A stretch of DNA of 64,000 nucleotides from Pseudomonadota bacterium. Its GTDB lineage: Bacteria > Pseudomonadota > Gammaproteobacteria > Xanthomonadales > Xanthomonadaceae. The notes under the pieces were generated by a model. The model was not told where the DNA came from. It ran no database searches and saw nothing but the letters and a program-made list of their open reading frames with translations. The translations under genes and the position numbers were made by a program. This document shows, in pieces, positions 53,543-63,310 of this stretch (positions are counted from its first letter, which is position 1; each line of letters opens with the position of its first letter). The stretch lies in contig JAEWJB010000139.1 of assembly GCA_023386795.1 (NCBI GenBank), positions 1 to 64,000 of the forward strand. The letters run 5' to 3'.

Positions 53543-55420
53543 CTACGGTTCCTCGTAGGGGAAAGCATTGGCCGACATCAACGCCTTCGCCGTCCCCAGT
53601 GAAGGATGGTCGCGGGCGAAGTCGTACGGATACCAGGCGAAGTGGCGCACGCCCTGGGCCTGCAGGCGCAGCATCTGCCGGCTCAGCGTGGCGGCGGCGA
53701 TGGGCTTGCCGGTGTTCCAGTCCACCGTCTGCAGTTCGAACACGGTCTTGCGCAGGGCAGGGTCGTGCCGCTTGACCGCCGCCGCCAGTTCATCCATCCA
53801 GCGTTGCGGGCGCGCGGCCCGTTCCATCCACGGCATGGCCATCAACGCGCTGTGGTCGTAGGCGCGGTTGAAGGCCGCCAGGTCCTGCGCGAACCAGTCC
53901 TGGCTGCGCGGGTCGAGCACGGGCATCGCATAGAGGTTGGCCACGGTCTTCAGCTTGGGCCGCCAGCGCTCGGCGGCATCGCGCAACGAAAGGCTGAAAT
54001 CGATCAGCGCCTGCGTGCGCGCCGCCGGCTGGCCGGGATGCAGGTGCGGCAGTTCGTGGTCGCGCAGGTAGGCATCGTCATGGAACAGCAGCCCATGCAG
54101 GTGGGCGTTGGCGGCCAGGTCTTCGTAGATACCGCGGATGATGCGCTGCACCTGTGGCCGGGTGAAGTCGAGGCGGAACAGTGCATCGCCTTCCCGGCTG
54201 CGCAGGGCGAGCGCCTCGCGCTGCGTGCGGTCGGGCAGTTCGAAGCCCAGTACCGGCAGCCAGCCGAATACCTCCACGCCGGTGCGTGTGCGCAGCTGCC
54301 AGGCGACCCGGTTGTAGAGGTCCGCGCGCATCGGCAAGAAGCGGTTGGGAAAGTACAGCGCATCGGCACTGCCGTTGCCGTCCGGGTCGGCGAAGGCCTG
54401 CAGGAACACGCTGGTGGGGGCGATCGCGCGTACCTTCTCCAGCAGCGTGCCGAGGTTGCGCTCCTGCTGCGCCGGGTCCGGGTCGTACACTGCGTCCAGG
54501 TCGACCTGCAGTGCGCGCAGGTTCTGCGGCGCCGGCTCGGCGTACAGCTCGGGCACAAGCTGCGCCACCGTGGGATTGCCGGTGACCAGCAGCCGCGCAA
54601 TGCCGTGCAGGTCTGTGCCCACTTGTGTCCAGGCACCTTCCAGGTCGAAGGACACCTGCATGCCGAGCGACTCGGCGATGTCGTTGCTGGTGCGGCTGTA
54701 GGCGGCATAGGGCCAGACGATGGCGCGCGGCGCCTGGCCGGTGTGCGTGGCAATCAGATCGCGGCTGCGCGCCAGGTCCGCGCCGATGCGCCGGGCATAT
54801 TGGGTGGCGTCCTCGTAGCGGCCGCGCGCCGGATCGTAGATCCGCGTCACCGCGGCCGGCGTACTGTTGCCCTGCGGATTGGACTGCACGCCGTGGTGCA
54901 GGTCGTGGGTATGGCTGGCGATCTCCACCAGCCCGCTGCGATGCATCTCGCGCAGTTGGTCCCAGGTGAGGAAATCCTCCCGACCAAAGGCGCGCGGACC
55001 GTAATCGACCCGGCGGTCGGCAGGCAGGTCCACCCAGTCGGTCACCACGGCCACCAGCGCGGGAAAGCCGTAGGCACGCAGCAGCGGGAAGGCGCGCGTG
55101 TAGGTGCTGCGCAGGCCGTCGTCGAAGGTGAGCAGCACGGGGCGCTCGGGCAACGGCGCACCGCCGCGCGCGGCTTCGACCAATTGCGCCAGCGAAACCG
55201 GATGGAAGTCGTGCGCGTCCAGCCATTCCAGGTGCGCGGCGAAGTTCTGGCTGTCGGTGGCGTAACGGTCGGGATCTTCGTGGCCAGCCACGTCATCGCG
55301 GATGTCGTGGTAGCTCAGCACCAATACCGGGGAAGCAGGGAGGGCGGCACGAAGCGGGGCGGACCAGGCAAAAACCGCCGCCAGCAACCACGCCAGCCTG
55401 GAACGGAAGATCTCGCGCAT
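53543..55420 (-). CDS. pgaB: Poly-beta-1,6-N-acetylglucosamine N-deacetylase
   Basis: A 625-aa two-domain protein. The N-terminal polysaccharide deacetylase (NodB-like) has the metal residues D39 in SYHDI and D101-D102 in TFDDG, and His in SHTHDLHHG. The C-terminal domain (LDAVYDPDPAQQERNL, LFHDDAYLRD) matches the PgaB glycoside-hydrolase-like half. The signal peptide (LAWLLAAVFAWSAPLRA) has no lipobox Cys, unlike the E. coli lipoprotein, so it may be free in the periplasm. It is coupled to pgaA and pgaC. Confidence 0.94.
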   Translation of the reverse strand: MREIFRSRLAWLLAAVFAWSAPLRAALPASPVLVLSYHDIRDDVAGHEDPDRYATDSQNFAAHLEWLDAHDFHPVSLAQLVEAARGGAPLPERPVLLTFDDGLRSTYTRAFPLLRAYGFPALVAVVTDWVDLPADRRVDYGPRAFGREDFLTWDQLREMHRSGLVEIASHTHDLHHGVQSNPQGNSTPAAVTRIYDPARGRYEDATQYARRIGADLARSRDLIATHTGQAPRAIVWPYAAYSRTSNDIAESLGMQVSFDLEGAWTQVGTDLHGIARLLVTGNPTVAQLVPELYAEPAPQNLRALQVDLDAVYDPDPAQQERNLGTLLEKVRAIAPTSVFLQAFADPDGNGSADALYFPNRFLPMRADLYNRVAWQLRTRTGVEVFGWLPVLGFELPDRTQREALALRSREGDALFRLDFTRPQVQRIIRGIYEDLAANAHLHGLLFHDDAYLRDHELPHLHPGQPAARTQALIDFSLSLRDAAERWRPKLKTVANLYAMPVLDPRSQDWFAQDLAAFNRAYDHSALMAMPWMERAARPQRWMDELAAAVKRHDPALRKTVFELQTVDWNTGKPIAAATLSRQMLRLQAQGVRHFAWYPYDFARDHPSLGTAKALMSANAFPYEEP

Positions 55421-55421
55421 T

Positions 55422-57452
55422 TCATTGCTCCCAGTAGAATCCGGCGTCGAGCCCGACCCGGCGCTCTCGCGCGCCGTCGCAGACCGGTTGCGCCCACGAC
55501 GCCCCGTAGCGCAGCGAGCGCCCCGGCGCCAGGCGCCACTCGTGTTCGTAGCGCACGCCGGGAACCCACGCGGCGCGATAACCCTGCTGCCAGTAGCGGC
55601 CGACGGACAGCGCCAGGCGGTGCAGGAAATGTCGTTCGTAATGTCGCCAGGGACGCTGCGCGAGCCGAATGCCGAGCGTGAGCGAGGTGTCGCGGGCGGG
55701 GTTGAAGTAGGGCGCGTCGTGGAGGCTGGCGCGGCTGGCATAGGCACTGCCTTCGGCATCCAGCCACCACTGGTCGGCCTGCGTGAGCTGCTGCGCGTAG
55801 TACGCCAGCACGCTGTGGCGACGATTGCCGTCCGTGTAGGCCAGGCGGCCAAGCGACAGCCGCAGGCCATGGCGTTCATCGTGCTGGTAACGCACGGCGG
55901 CCTCCTGGCGGTCGGCGGTGATGCCGGCCTGCAAGGCCTGCAACGAGGCGTCCTCCGTGTTGCGCTGGAATTGGCCAGCCAGCGACCAGCGATCGTCCAG
56001 TTCCCAGCTCACGCGCAGGTCCAGGCCTGCATCGCCCGGCACAGAGTGGCCGGGCCAGCGCCGGTCCAGCGACGCTTCCAACGCGCCCTGGACGTATTGC
56101 AGTCCGACCGCCGCATCGCGCCGGATCACGCGTCCATCGCGCAGGTCGGCCTGGTGTCCGGTGGTGCCCGCACGCATGCGCCAGCGGTGGGCGATAAGCG
56201 GGGACAACAGCGAAACGGCGTAGTCCGCGTCGCGGCTGCCAAGCGGGTCATTGTCCGCGCCTGCGCCGTGGCTCGCGCCGCGTGCGGCGGTGAGCTGGCC
56301 TTGCCAGCCGCGATGGCGTGCCCAGGTGTGGTCGAGCTGCGCCACGCGGCTGTTGCCCGGGTATTGGGCCAGCAGCCGCGCGTGCAGTGGCACGGCGTCG
56401 TGGTCGCGCCGCAGTGCGAGCAGCGCCTCGACTTCACCGATCGCCGGCTGCGGGTCGTCCGGTGCGTACAGCGCGGCGATGTGGAAGCGATCCAGCGCCC
56501 GCCGCGGCCAGCCGCGCATCAGATACGTCTGGCCCAGCGCGGCATGCAACGTGCCGTTGGCCGGCGCGATCGCCAGCATCGCCTCCAGTTCGGCCTGCGC
56601 GGCAGGCATATCGCCGGCATACGTGGCGATCTGGATGCGCGCCAGATCGGCGTCGTAGCGCGCCCAGTTGCGTTGCCGCGCGCGATGCTCGCGGTCCCAC
56701 GGATACGGTGGCTGCCGCGCCGCATAGCGGCGCAGGTCGGCCTGTGCCTGTAGGCCCCGTTCCATTTCCAGTTCGGCGAACGCGTGCGTCACCTGCAGCG
56801 GGGCACCTGCGGCGCTGTCCTCCAGGCGGGGCGCGAGCAGTGCGGCTGCCTCGGCGGGCCGGCGCAGCGCCAGCAGCGAGTCGGAGACGGTGCCGACCAG
56901 GTAAGGCGGCACCGCCACGTTTTCGCGGCGAAGCAGGGCCTGTTCGTCGGCCACCTGCTGGTGGCGGCCAAGCCGATTGAGCAGCAGCAGGCGGTCAAGC
57001 CGCGTACGCAGCGCGGCCTGGCGGTCCTTGCCGGCGACCTGGGCCAGGTAGGTGTCGCTGGCGCGAAGCGCTTGCAGTGCGGCGCCGCGCCGTGCCGCCT
57101 CGTCGCGGCCCACCGCGCTCCAGCCGATCAGCCGCGCCAGGCGCTTGCTGGTGAGGCGTTCGAAGTCTTCGCCATCCAGCAGGCCGGGTACCGCGCTCGC
57201 CTGCCGCCAGGCGGTATCGTTGCTGCCGATGTCGCCCAGCAGGCGCACGCGCTGGCGCAGCAGCGCGCGATCGCCCGGCGCACAGGCCAGGCCGCGCTCG
57301 ACCTCGGCCAACGCCGCGAACCAATCACCGCGTGCGCGCGCCGCATCGAGCGCGTCGAAGGCCACCGTGCAGGCCGGGGCAGCGACGCAGGCCTGGGAGG
57401 TGCAGGCCACGGCCACGAAGGCCACGCGCTGGAACAGATGTCGCGATCTCAT
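55422..57452 (-). CDS. pgaA: Poly-beta-1,6-N-acetylglucosamine export porin
   Basis: A 676-aa outer-membrane exporter: signal peptide (VAFVAVACTSQACVAA), a long TPR-rich periplasmic half (about 30-380; repeats such as RARGDWFAALAEVERGLACAP and TLHAALGQTYLMRG), then a C-terminal 16-strand-type barrel ending GLDAGFYWEQ. It is the first gene of pgaABCD (xagABCD-like in Xanthomonas). The promoter should lie in the 209-bp gap shared with the divergent hydrolase gene. Confidence 0.92.
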   Translation of the reverse strand: MRSRHLFQRVAFVAVACTSQACVAAPACTVAFDALDAARARGDWFAALAEVERGLACAPGDRALLRQRVRLLGDIGSNDTAWRQASAVPGLLDGEDFERLTSKRLARLIGWSAVGRDEAARRGAALQALRASDTYLAQVAGKDRQAALRTRLDRLLLLNRLGRHQQVADEQALLRRENVAVPPYLVGTVSDSLLALRRPAEAAALLAPRLEDSAAGAPLQVTHAFAELEMERGLQAQADLRRYAARQPPYPWDREHRARQRNWARYDADLARIQIATYAGDMPAAQAELEAMLAIAPANGTLHAALGQTYLMRGWPRRALDRFHIAALYAPDDPQPAIGEVEALLALRRDHDAVPLHARLLAQYPGNSRVAQLDHTWARHRGWQGQLTAARGASHGAGADNDPLGSRDADYAVSLLSPLIAHRWRMRAGTTGHQADLRDGRVIRRDAAVGLQYVQGALEASLDRRWPGHSVPGDAGLDLRVSWELDDRWSLAGQFQRNTEDASLQALQAGITADRQEAAVRYQHDERHGLRLSLGRLAYTDGNRRHSVLAYYAQQLTQADQWWLDAEGSAYASRASLHDAPYFNPARDTSLTLGIRLAQRPWRHYERHFLHRLALSVGRYWQQGYRAAWVPGVRYEHEWRLAPGRSLRYGASWAQPVCDGARERRVGLDAGFYWEQ

Positions 57453-57661
57453 GGGTGTTGCCGGTATCGCCGCGAGCGCCGGGTGCGCACGAAGGCGGCG
57501 ATCTTAGGAAGGCGTTGCTGCAGCGCGATATTCGAATATTCGGAAGCGGCAAGCCGGCGAATTCCGCGTTTCGAGGCGTGCGATCTTTCTCGTTATTCAA
57601 AGCGGGTGCATGATGTGGAAACCCGGTCGTTGAACCGCCCGCATCCTCGTGGAGTCCCTGC
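57453..57661. promoter_or_regulatory. Divergent regulatory region between pgaA and the ester hydrolase gene
   Basis: A 209-bp gap with an AT-rich patch around 57525-57545 that includes the 12-bp perfect palindrome ATATTCGAATAT (57528-57539). No -35/-10 pair was assigned with confidence. The palindrome is a candidate operator, for example for control of PNAG synthesis. Confidence 0.4.
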
Positions 57662-59569
57662 ATGCGTCGTGCCGCATTGTGTGTCGCCGTTCTCGCATTC
57701 GCCGTATCGCAAGCCATGGCGCAAACCGCGCCGATGACGCCGGACATCACCGGCAAGCCGTTCGTCGCGCCCACCGATGCCTATGACTACGTCAAGCGCG
57801 TGGTGATGATCCCGATGCGCGATGGCGTGAAGCTGCACACGGTCATCGTGGTGCCCAAGGGCGCGCGCAACGCGCCGATGTTGCTCACGCGCACGCCCTA
57901 CGACGCCGACGGCCGCGCCGAGCGCAGCCGCTCCCCGCACATGAAGGACCTGCTGCCGCAGGGCGATGACGTGTTCGTGGAGGGCGGCTACATCCGCGTG
58001 TTCCAGGACATCCGCGGCAAGTACGGCTCGCAGGGCGACTACGTGATGACCCGGCCGCTGCGCGGGCCGCTCAACAACACGAAAGTGGACCACGCCACCG
58101 ATGCCTGGGACACCATCGACTGGCTCGTGAAGCACGTGCCGGAGAGCAATGGCAAGGTCGGCATGATCGGTTCGTCCTATGAAGGATTCACCGTGGTGAT
58201 GGCGCTGACCAACCCCCACCCGGCGTTGAAGGTGGCCGCGCCCGAGAGCCCGATGATCGACGGCTGGAAGGGCGACGACTGGCTCAACAACGGCGCCTTC
58301 CGCCAGGTGAACTTCGACTACTTCACCGGCCAGCTCACCGAACGGGGCAAGGGCGTGTCGATCCCGCGCGAGGGCTACGACGACTACAGCAACTTCCTGC
58401 GCGCCGGTTCGGCGGGTGATTTCGCGCGCGCCGCCGGCCTGGAGCAGTTGCCGTGGTGGCACAAGCTCACCGAGCACCCGGCCTATGACACGTTCTGGCA
58501 GGAACAGGCACTGGACAAGGTGATGGCCAACACGCCGCTCAAGGTGCCCACGATGTGGCTGCAGGGCCTGTGGGACCAGGAGGACATGTACGGCGCCAAC
58601 CACAGTTACCAGGCGATGGAAGGACGCGATACGGGCAACACGCTCAACTACCTGGTGATGGGCCCGTGGCGGCACAGCCAGGTGAACTACGACGGCAGTT
58701 CGTTGGGTGCGCTGAAGTTCGATGGCGACACCGCGCGCCAGTTCCGCCGCGATGTGCTGCGGCCGTTCTTCGACCAGTACCTGGTCGACGGCGCGCCCAA
58801 GGCCGATACGCCGCCGGTGCTGATCTACAACACCGGCGAGAACCACTGGGACCGTTTGCAGCAGTGGCCGCGCTCGTGCGCGCAAGGCTGCGCGGCGCAG
58901 GCCCGTCCGCTCTACCTGCAGGCCGGTGGCAAGCTCTCGTTCCAGGCGCCGGCGGCGGGGCAGGGCGAGTACGAGGAGTACGTGTCCGACCCGGCCAAGC
59001 CGGTGCCGTTCGTGCCGCGGCCGGTGCATTTCGGCGACCGCGACATGTGGACTACCTGGCTGGTGCAGGACCAGCGCTTCGTGGAAGGCCGCCAGGACGT
59101 GCTCACCTATGTCAGCGAGCCGCTGACCGAGCCGCTGAAGATCGGCGGCGTGCCGGTGGTGAACCTGCAGGCCTCCACCAGCGGCACCGACAGCGACTGG
59201 GTGGTGAAGTTGATCGACGTGTCGTCGGACGAGAACGCCGGCGATCCGAAGATGGGGGGCTATGAGCTGCCGGTATCGCTGGCGATTTTCCGCGGGCGCT
59301 ACCGCGAAGGCTTCGAGACCGCCAAGCCGCTGGCCAGCAACCAGGCGTTGGCGTACCGCTTCGACCTGCCGAACGCGAACCACGTGTTCAAGCCGGGGCA
59401 CCGGGTGATGGTGCAGGTGCAGTCGAGCCTGTTCCCGTTGTACGACCGCAATCCGCAAACGTTCGTGCCGAACATCTACTTCGCCCAACCTGCCGATTAC
59501 CGCAAGGCCACGCAGCGGATCTGGCACACGCCGCAACAGCCGAGCTTCATCGAACTGCCGGTGCTTTGA
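57662..59569 (+). CDS. Alpha-amino-acid ester hydrolase (CocE/NonD family)
   Basis: A 635-aa exported serine hydrolase (signal peptide up to about residue 20, AVSQAMA). The catalytic residues match the Xanthomonas citri enzyme in spacing: nucleophile Ser172 in GSSYEG, Asp305 in LWDQEDMYG, His338 in PWRHSQ. The carboxylate cluster typical of this subclass is also present: Asp206 (34 residues after Ser), Glu307 and Asp308. Such enzymes hydrolyse alpha-amino acid esters and can acylate beta-lactam nuclei. The C-terminal jelly-roll domain is complete. Its native role is unknown. Confidence 0.92.
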   Translation: MRRAALCVAVLAFAVSQAMAQTAPMTPDITGKPFVAPTDAYDYVKRVVMIPMRDGVKLHTVIVVPKGARNAPMLLTRTPYDADGRAERSRSPHMKDLLPQGDDVFVEGGYIRVFQDIRGKYGSQGDYVMTRPLRGPLNNTKVDHATDAWDTIDWLVKHVPESNGKVGMIGSSYEGFTVVMALTNPHPALKVAAPESPMIDGWKGDDWLNNGAFRQVNFDYFTGQLTERGKGVSIPREGYDDYSNFLRAGSAGDFARAAGLEQLPWWHKLTEHPAYDTFWQEQALDKVMANTPLKVPTMWLQGLWDQEDMYGANHSYQAMEGRDTGNTLNYLVMGPWRHSQVNYDGSSLGALKFDGDTARQFRRDVLRPFFDQYLVDGAPKADTPPVLIYNTGENHWDRLQQWPRSCAQGCAAQARPLYLQAGGKLSFQAPAAGQGEYEEYVSDPAKPVPFVPRPVHFGDRDMWTTWLVQDQRFVEGRQDVLTYVSEPLTEPLKIGGVPVVNLQASTSGTDSDWVVKLIDVSSDENAGDPKMGGYELPVSLAIFRGRYREGFETAKPLASNQALAYRFDLPNANHVFKPGHRVMVQVQSSLFPLYDRNPQTFVPNIYFAQPADYRKATQRIWHTPQQPSFIELPVL

Positions 59570-59612
59570 GGCGAAGGGCGCCGCGACCGGACCGGTCGCG
59601 GCGCACGCGCGC

Positions 59613-60089
59613 CTAACGGGGCAGGTCCACCGTCTCGAAATCCGCCAGCGGCGGCACGTACAGGTGCAGGGAGATCGAGCCGTCCGGATGCACGCCGGTG
59701 AGGCGGTGGAAGTCCTCGGCCGAATCGAAGGCCGTCTCCGCGCTGGGCTCCAGGCGTGACTGGCCGGCTTCGCACAGCGCCATGTCCTGGCCCTGGACGC
59801 GCACGTAGCGGCATTCCTCCAGCGCCCCCTGCAGCACGCGCACGCAGCACTGCGAGGTGCCGTGGTTGTGCACCGGGCTGGCCTGCCCATCGCGCCAGCA
59901 GATGGCCACCAGTTCATGCGCCGAGGTGGCGTCCAGCGTGTTGCGCTGGTAGCCCGCTTCGCCGTATTGGCAGAACGCGGCGATGTCGCGCACCGCGATG
60001 CGGCAGCGGGCCATGGCGGCCAGGTAGTCGGCGCGGCTGCGGCAGGTGCGCAACGTGGCGATCATGTTCGCCAGGGCGTCGTTGTTCAT
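59613..60089 (-). CDS. Cysteine dioxygenase family protein
   Basis: A 158-aa cupin of the type I cysteine dioxygenase class. Iron ligands are likely His74 and His76 (SPVHNHGTSQCC) and His128 (DFHRLTG). SLHLYVPPL is the usual C-terminal strand. It would oxidise cysteine or another thiol (for example mercaptopropionate) to a sulfinate. ATG 60089. It is convergent with the ester hydrolase gene (43 bp). Confidence 0.87.
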   Translation of the reverse strand: MNNDALANMIATLRTCRSRADYLAAMARCRIAVRDIAAFCQYGEAGYQRNTLDATSAHELVAICWRDGQASPVHNHGTSQCCVRVLQGALEECRYVRVQGQDMALCEAGQSRLEPSAETAFDSAEDFHRLTGVHPDGSISLHLYVPPLADFETVDLPR

Positions 60090-60180
60090 GCATCCCTCCT
60101 CGCGTGGACGGGTTACTTTCAGACCCTAACGCGAATGGCCGGCGATGTCGTCCTCGAACCGGCGCGCGAGGCACAAAGAA

Positions 60181-60211
60181 AAAGCCCGGAAGGGTTTACC
60201 TTCCGGGCTTT
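60181..60211 (-). terminator. Rho-independent terminator after tRNA-Pro
   Basis: A 13-bp stem (AAAGCCCGGAAGG / CCTTCCGGGCTTT, 5-nt loop) has T-rich sequence on its minus-strand 3' side. It lies 11 bp beyond the CCA end of tRNA-Pro. Confidence 0.9.
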
Positions 60212-60222
60212 CTTGAATCAGT

Positions 60223-60299
<77 letters not shown>

Positions 60300-60360
60300 A
60301 CTGAGCCGCGCATGATACAGAGGTCACGCGACCTCGGCAAGCATCCCGGCCAAAAAAACT

Positions 60361-60468
60361 TCACTCGCGGGGCAGCGTGTTCTCTTCCCGCATTTCAAAC
60401 CACATCCCGTTGAGCACCGCCGCCAGCGAGGCCAGGCCGGTACCGAGGATCCAGGCGAAATACCACAT
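60361..60468 (-). CDS. cydX: CydX small subunit of cytochrome bd oxidase
   Basis: A 35-aa single-helix protein, MWYFAWILGTGLASLAAVLN then GMWFEMREENTLPRE. It matches CydX/YbgT (MWYFxWxLG, LN...WFE), which stabilises cytochrome bd hemes. It is too short for most gene callers. It is encoded 44 bp downstream of cydB. ATG 60468 with AGGAGCAAAG-like sequence upstream on the same strand. Confidence 0.95.
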   Translation of the reverse strand: MWYFAWILGTGLASLAAVLNGMWFEMREENTLPRE

Positions 60469-60512
60469 GATCTTTGCTCCAGAAAGGGGGGCGCGGCGTG
60501 CGCCCCGGGGGC

Positions 60513-61664
60513 TCAATAGGCGTTCGGGTTCTGCTGCATTTCGTCGGTCGTCACCTTGCCCTTGAGCACGCGGTACACCCACGTGGTGTAGGCCAGCACG
60601 ATGGGCAGGAACACCACCGTGGCCAGCAGCATGATCCACAACGTCAGGTGGCTGCTGGAGCCGTCCCACACCGTCAGGCTCGACGCCGGCACGCTGCTGG
60701 AAGGCAGCAGGAACGGGAAGATCGCAAAGCCCACGGTGAGGATGATGCCGGCGATCGCCACGCCCGAGGAAATGAACGCCAGGCCGCCGCGGCGGGCCTT
60801 GAGCAGCACCGCGCTGCCCAGCAGCCCCACCAGGCCGGCCAGCGGCGCCAGCAGGGTCAGCGGCATGGCCTGGTAGTTGTGCAGCCAGCCACCGCTGGCG
60901 CCCACCACCACGGTCTTCAGCAGCGGGTTGCTGGCCGCGTCCGTCACCTGCGTGGAGGTCACCTGGTAGCCCGGCAAGCCGAAGGCCACCCACACGCCGC
61001 CCAGGGCAAAGAGCACGAAAGCCACCAGCGCGGCGAGGGCGCCGTAGCGCGCGGAGCGCTCGGCCACCGGGCCATCGGTCTTGAGCACCAGCATGGCCGC
61101 ACCGTGCGCCACCAGCATCGACACGCTGAGCAGGCCGGCCAGCAGCGCGAAGGGCATCAGCAGCCCGAAGAAGCTGCCGGTGTAAAACACCCGCATGCTG
61201 TCATCGAAGTGGTACGGCACGCCCAGCAGCACGTTGCCCACCGCCACGCCGGAGATCAGCGCCGGAATGAAGCCGCCGATGAACAGCGCCCAGTCCCAGT
61301 TGTCGCGCCAGCGCTGGCTGGCCAGCTTGCCGCGGTACTTGAAGCCGACCGGGCGCAGGATCAGCGCGAACAGGATCAGGAACATCGCCAGGTAGAACCC
61401 GGAGAAGCTCACCGCATACAGCGGCGGCCAGGCGGCGAAAATCGCGCCGCCACCCAGGATCAGCCACACCTGGTTGCCTTCCCAGACCGGGCCGATGGTG
61501 TTGACCACCAGCCGGCGCTCGGCGTCGTTGCGGGCGACGAAGGGCAGCAGCGTGCCCACGCCCAGGTCGAAGCCATCCATCACCGCGAAGCCGATCAGCA
61601 AGATGCCGAGCAGCAGCCACCAGATCACCCGCAGCGTGGTGTAGTCGAGCAATACGAAATCCAT
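60513..61664 (-). CDS. cydB: Cytochrome bd ubiquinol oxidase subunit II
   Basis: A 383-aa integral membrane subunit with about nine helices. N-terminus DYTTLRVIWWLLLGILLIGFA and the motif MDGFDLGVGTLLPF are diagnostic. It pairs with CydA to form the high-affinity terminal oxidase. It is 16 bp after cydA. Confidence 0.96.
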   Translation of the reverse strand: MDFVLLDYTTLRVIWWLLLGILLIGFAVMDGFDLGVGTLLPFVARNDAERRLVVNTIGPVWEGNQVWLILGGGAIFAAWPPLYAVSFSGFYLAMFLILFALILRPVGFKYRGKLASQRWRDNWDWALFIGGFIPALISGVAVGNVLLGVPYHFDDSMRVFYTGSFFGLLMPFALLAGLLSVSMLVAHGAAMLVLKTDGPVAERSARYGALAALVAFVLFALGGVWVAFGLPGYQVTSTQVTDAASNPLLKTVVVGASGGWLHNYQAMPLTLLAPLAGLVGLLGSAVLLKARRGGLAFISSGVAIAGIILTVGFAIFPFLLPSSSVPASSLTVWDGSSSHLTLWIMLLATVVFLPIVLAYTTWVYRVLKGKVTTDEMQQNPNAY

Positions 61665-61680
61665 GAGTAGTCTCCTGCGC

Positions 61681-63273
61681 TTACGGCTGGCCGCCGGCGA
61701 GCGCTTCGGTGCTGAGGGGGGCGTGGGGCGACTTGGGCGCCTGCAGGGAGGGCAACAGTTCGTCCGGGCCGTGCTTGACCGCCTTGAGCATCAGCTTGAT
61801 CTCGATGACCATCAGCACGGTGTAGAGCAGCACGAAGCCGCACAGCGTGGTGAGGATCTGGTGCAGCGCCAGGCCCGAGGCGGCGTAGAACGTCGGCAGC
61901 ACGCCTTCCACCGCCCACGGCTGGCGGCCGTACTCGGCCACGAACCAGCCGCACTCGATGGCGATCCACGGCAACGGCAGCGTCCACAGCGCCAGCTTGA
62001 GGAACCACTTCTTGTCCTCGAAGTTGTGCCTGCACGAGAACCAGAACGCGATGGCGAAGAAGGCGATCAGGTAGAAGCCGATCGCGGCCATGATGCGGAA
62101 GGTCCAGAACAGCGGCGCCACGGTGGGCACGGTATCCATGGCCGCCTGCGAGATCTGCTCGGGCGTGGCGTTGAGGATGTCCTCGCGGTAGCGCTTGAGC
62201 AGCAGGCCGTGGCCCAGGTCCTGCCAGTGGCGGTCGAACATCTCGCGCGCCTGGACGTCGTTCTTGTCCTTGCGCAGGCGCTCCAGCGCGCCGTAGGCGA
62301 GCTGGCCGCCGCGGATGCGATGCTCGGCGCGCTCGACCAGTTCCAGGATGCCCGGGATCGGCTGGTTCAGCGAACGCGTGGCGATCAGGCCCATCAGGTA
62401 AGGCACCTTGATCGCGAAGTCGTTGCGCTGGGTCTTCTGGTTCGGGATGCCGAAGGCGGTGAAGTCGGCGGGGGCCTGTTCGGTCTCCCACATCGCCTCG
62501 ATCGCGGCCAGCTTCATCTTCTGGTGTTCGTTGGCGGCGTAGCCGCTTTCGTCACCGAGCACCACCACCGACAGCGAGGAGAGCAGGCCGAACGCCGCCG
62601 CGACGGCGAACGAGCGCCGGGCCACGTCGCGGTGCTTGCCGCGCAGCAGGTAGAAGGCGCTGATCGACATCACGAATACCGCGCCGGTGACGTAACCGGC
62701 CGATACCGTGTGCACGAACTTCGCCTGCGCCACCGGGTTGAACAGCACCGCCATGAAGTCCACCACTTCCATGCGCATGGTGTCCGGGTTGAACACCGCG
62801 CCGGTGGGGTTCTGCATCCAGCCGTTGGCGATGAGGATCCACAGCGCCGACAGGTTGGTGCCCAGCGCCATCAGCCAGGTCACGGTGAGGTGTTGCACGC
62901 GCGACAGCCGGCCCCAGCCGAAGAAGAACAGGCCGATGAACGTGGCTTCCAGGAAGAAGGCCATCAGGCCCTCGATGGCCAGTGGTGCGCCGAAGATATC
63001 GCCGACGTAGTGGCTGTAATACGACCAGTTCATGCCGAACTGGAACTCCATGACGATGCCGGTGCCGACACCCATGGCGAAGTTGATTCCGAACAGTACG
63101 CCCCAGAAGATCGTCATGCGCCGCCAGACCTCGCGGCCGGTCATGACATAGACGCTCTCCATGATCGCGATCATGAAGGAGAGTCCAAGGGTGAGGGGAA
63201 CAAACAGGAAGTGGTACATCACGGTCAGTGCGAACTGCAGCCGTGAGAGGTCGACGACAGTCATGTCGATCAT
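61681..63273 (-). CDS. cydA: Cytochrome bd ubiquinol oxidase subunit I
   Basis: A 530-aa heme subunit with heme ligands near His21 (MYHFLFVPLTLG), a later His (KFVHTVSAGY) and Met in the second half, plus the quinol-site segment ECGWFVAEYGRQPWAV. The enzyme oxidises ubiquinol and reduces oxygen to water with high affinity. ATG 63273 has AAAGGA upstream. A longer in-frame reading upstream crosses the FNR box and is rejected. Expression is probably induced by low oxygen through that box. Confidence 0.96.
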   Translation of the reverse strand: MIDMTVVDLSRLQFALTVMYHFLFVPLTLGLSFMIAIMESVYVMTGREVWRRMTIFWGVLFGINFAMGVGTGIVMEFQFGMNWSYYSHYVGDIFGAPLAIEGLMAFFLEATFIGLFFFGWGRLSRVQHLTVTWLMALGTNLSALWILIANGWMQNPTGAVFNPDTMRMEVVDFMAVLFNPVAQAKFVHTVSAGYVTGAVFVMSISAFYLLRGKHRDVARRSFAVAAAFGLLSSLSVVVLGDESGYAANEHQKMKLAAIEAMWETEQAPADFTAFGIPNQKTQRNDFAIKVPYLMGLIATRSLNQPIPGILELVERAEHRIRGGQLAYGALERLRKDKNDVQAREMFDRHWQDLGHGLLLKRYREDILNATPEQISQAAMDTVPTVAPLFWTFRIMAAIGFYLIAFFAIAFWFSCRHNFEDKKWFLKLALWTLPLPWIAIECGWFVAEYGRQPWAVEGVLPTFYAASGLALHQILTTLCGFVLLYTVLMVIEIKLMLKAVKHGPDELLPSLQAPKSPHAPLSTEALAGGQP

Positions 63274-63310
63274 GGCTTTGGCGTCCTTTGGACGGTTGGG
63301 AGCTGGGCGA

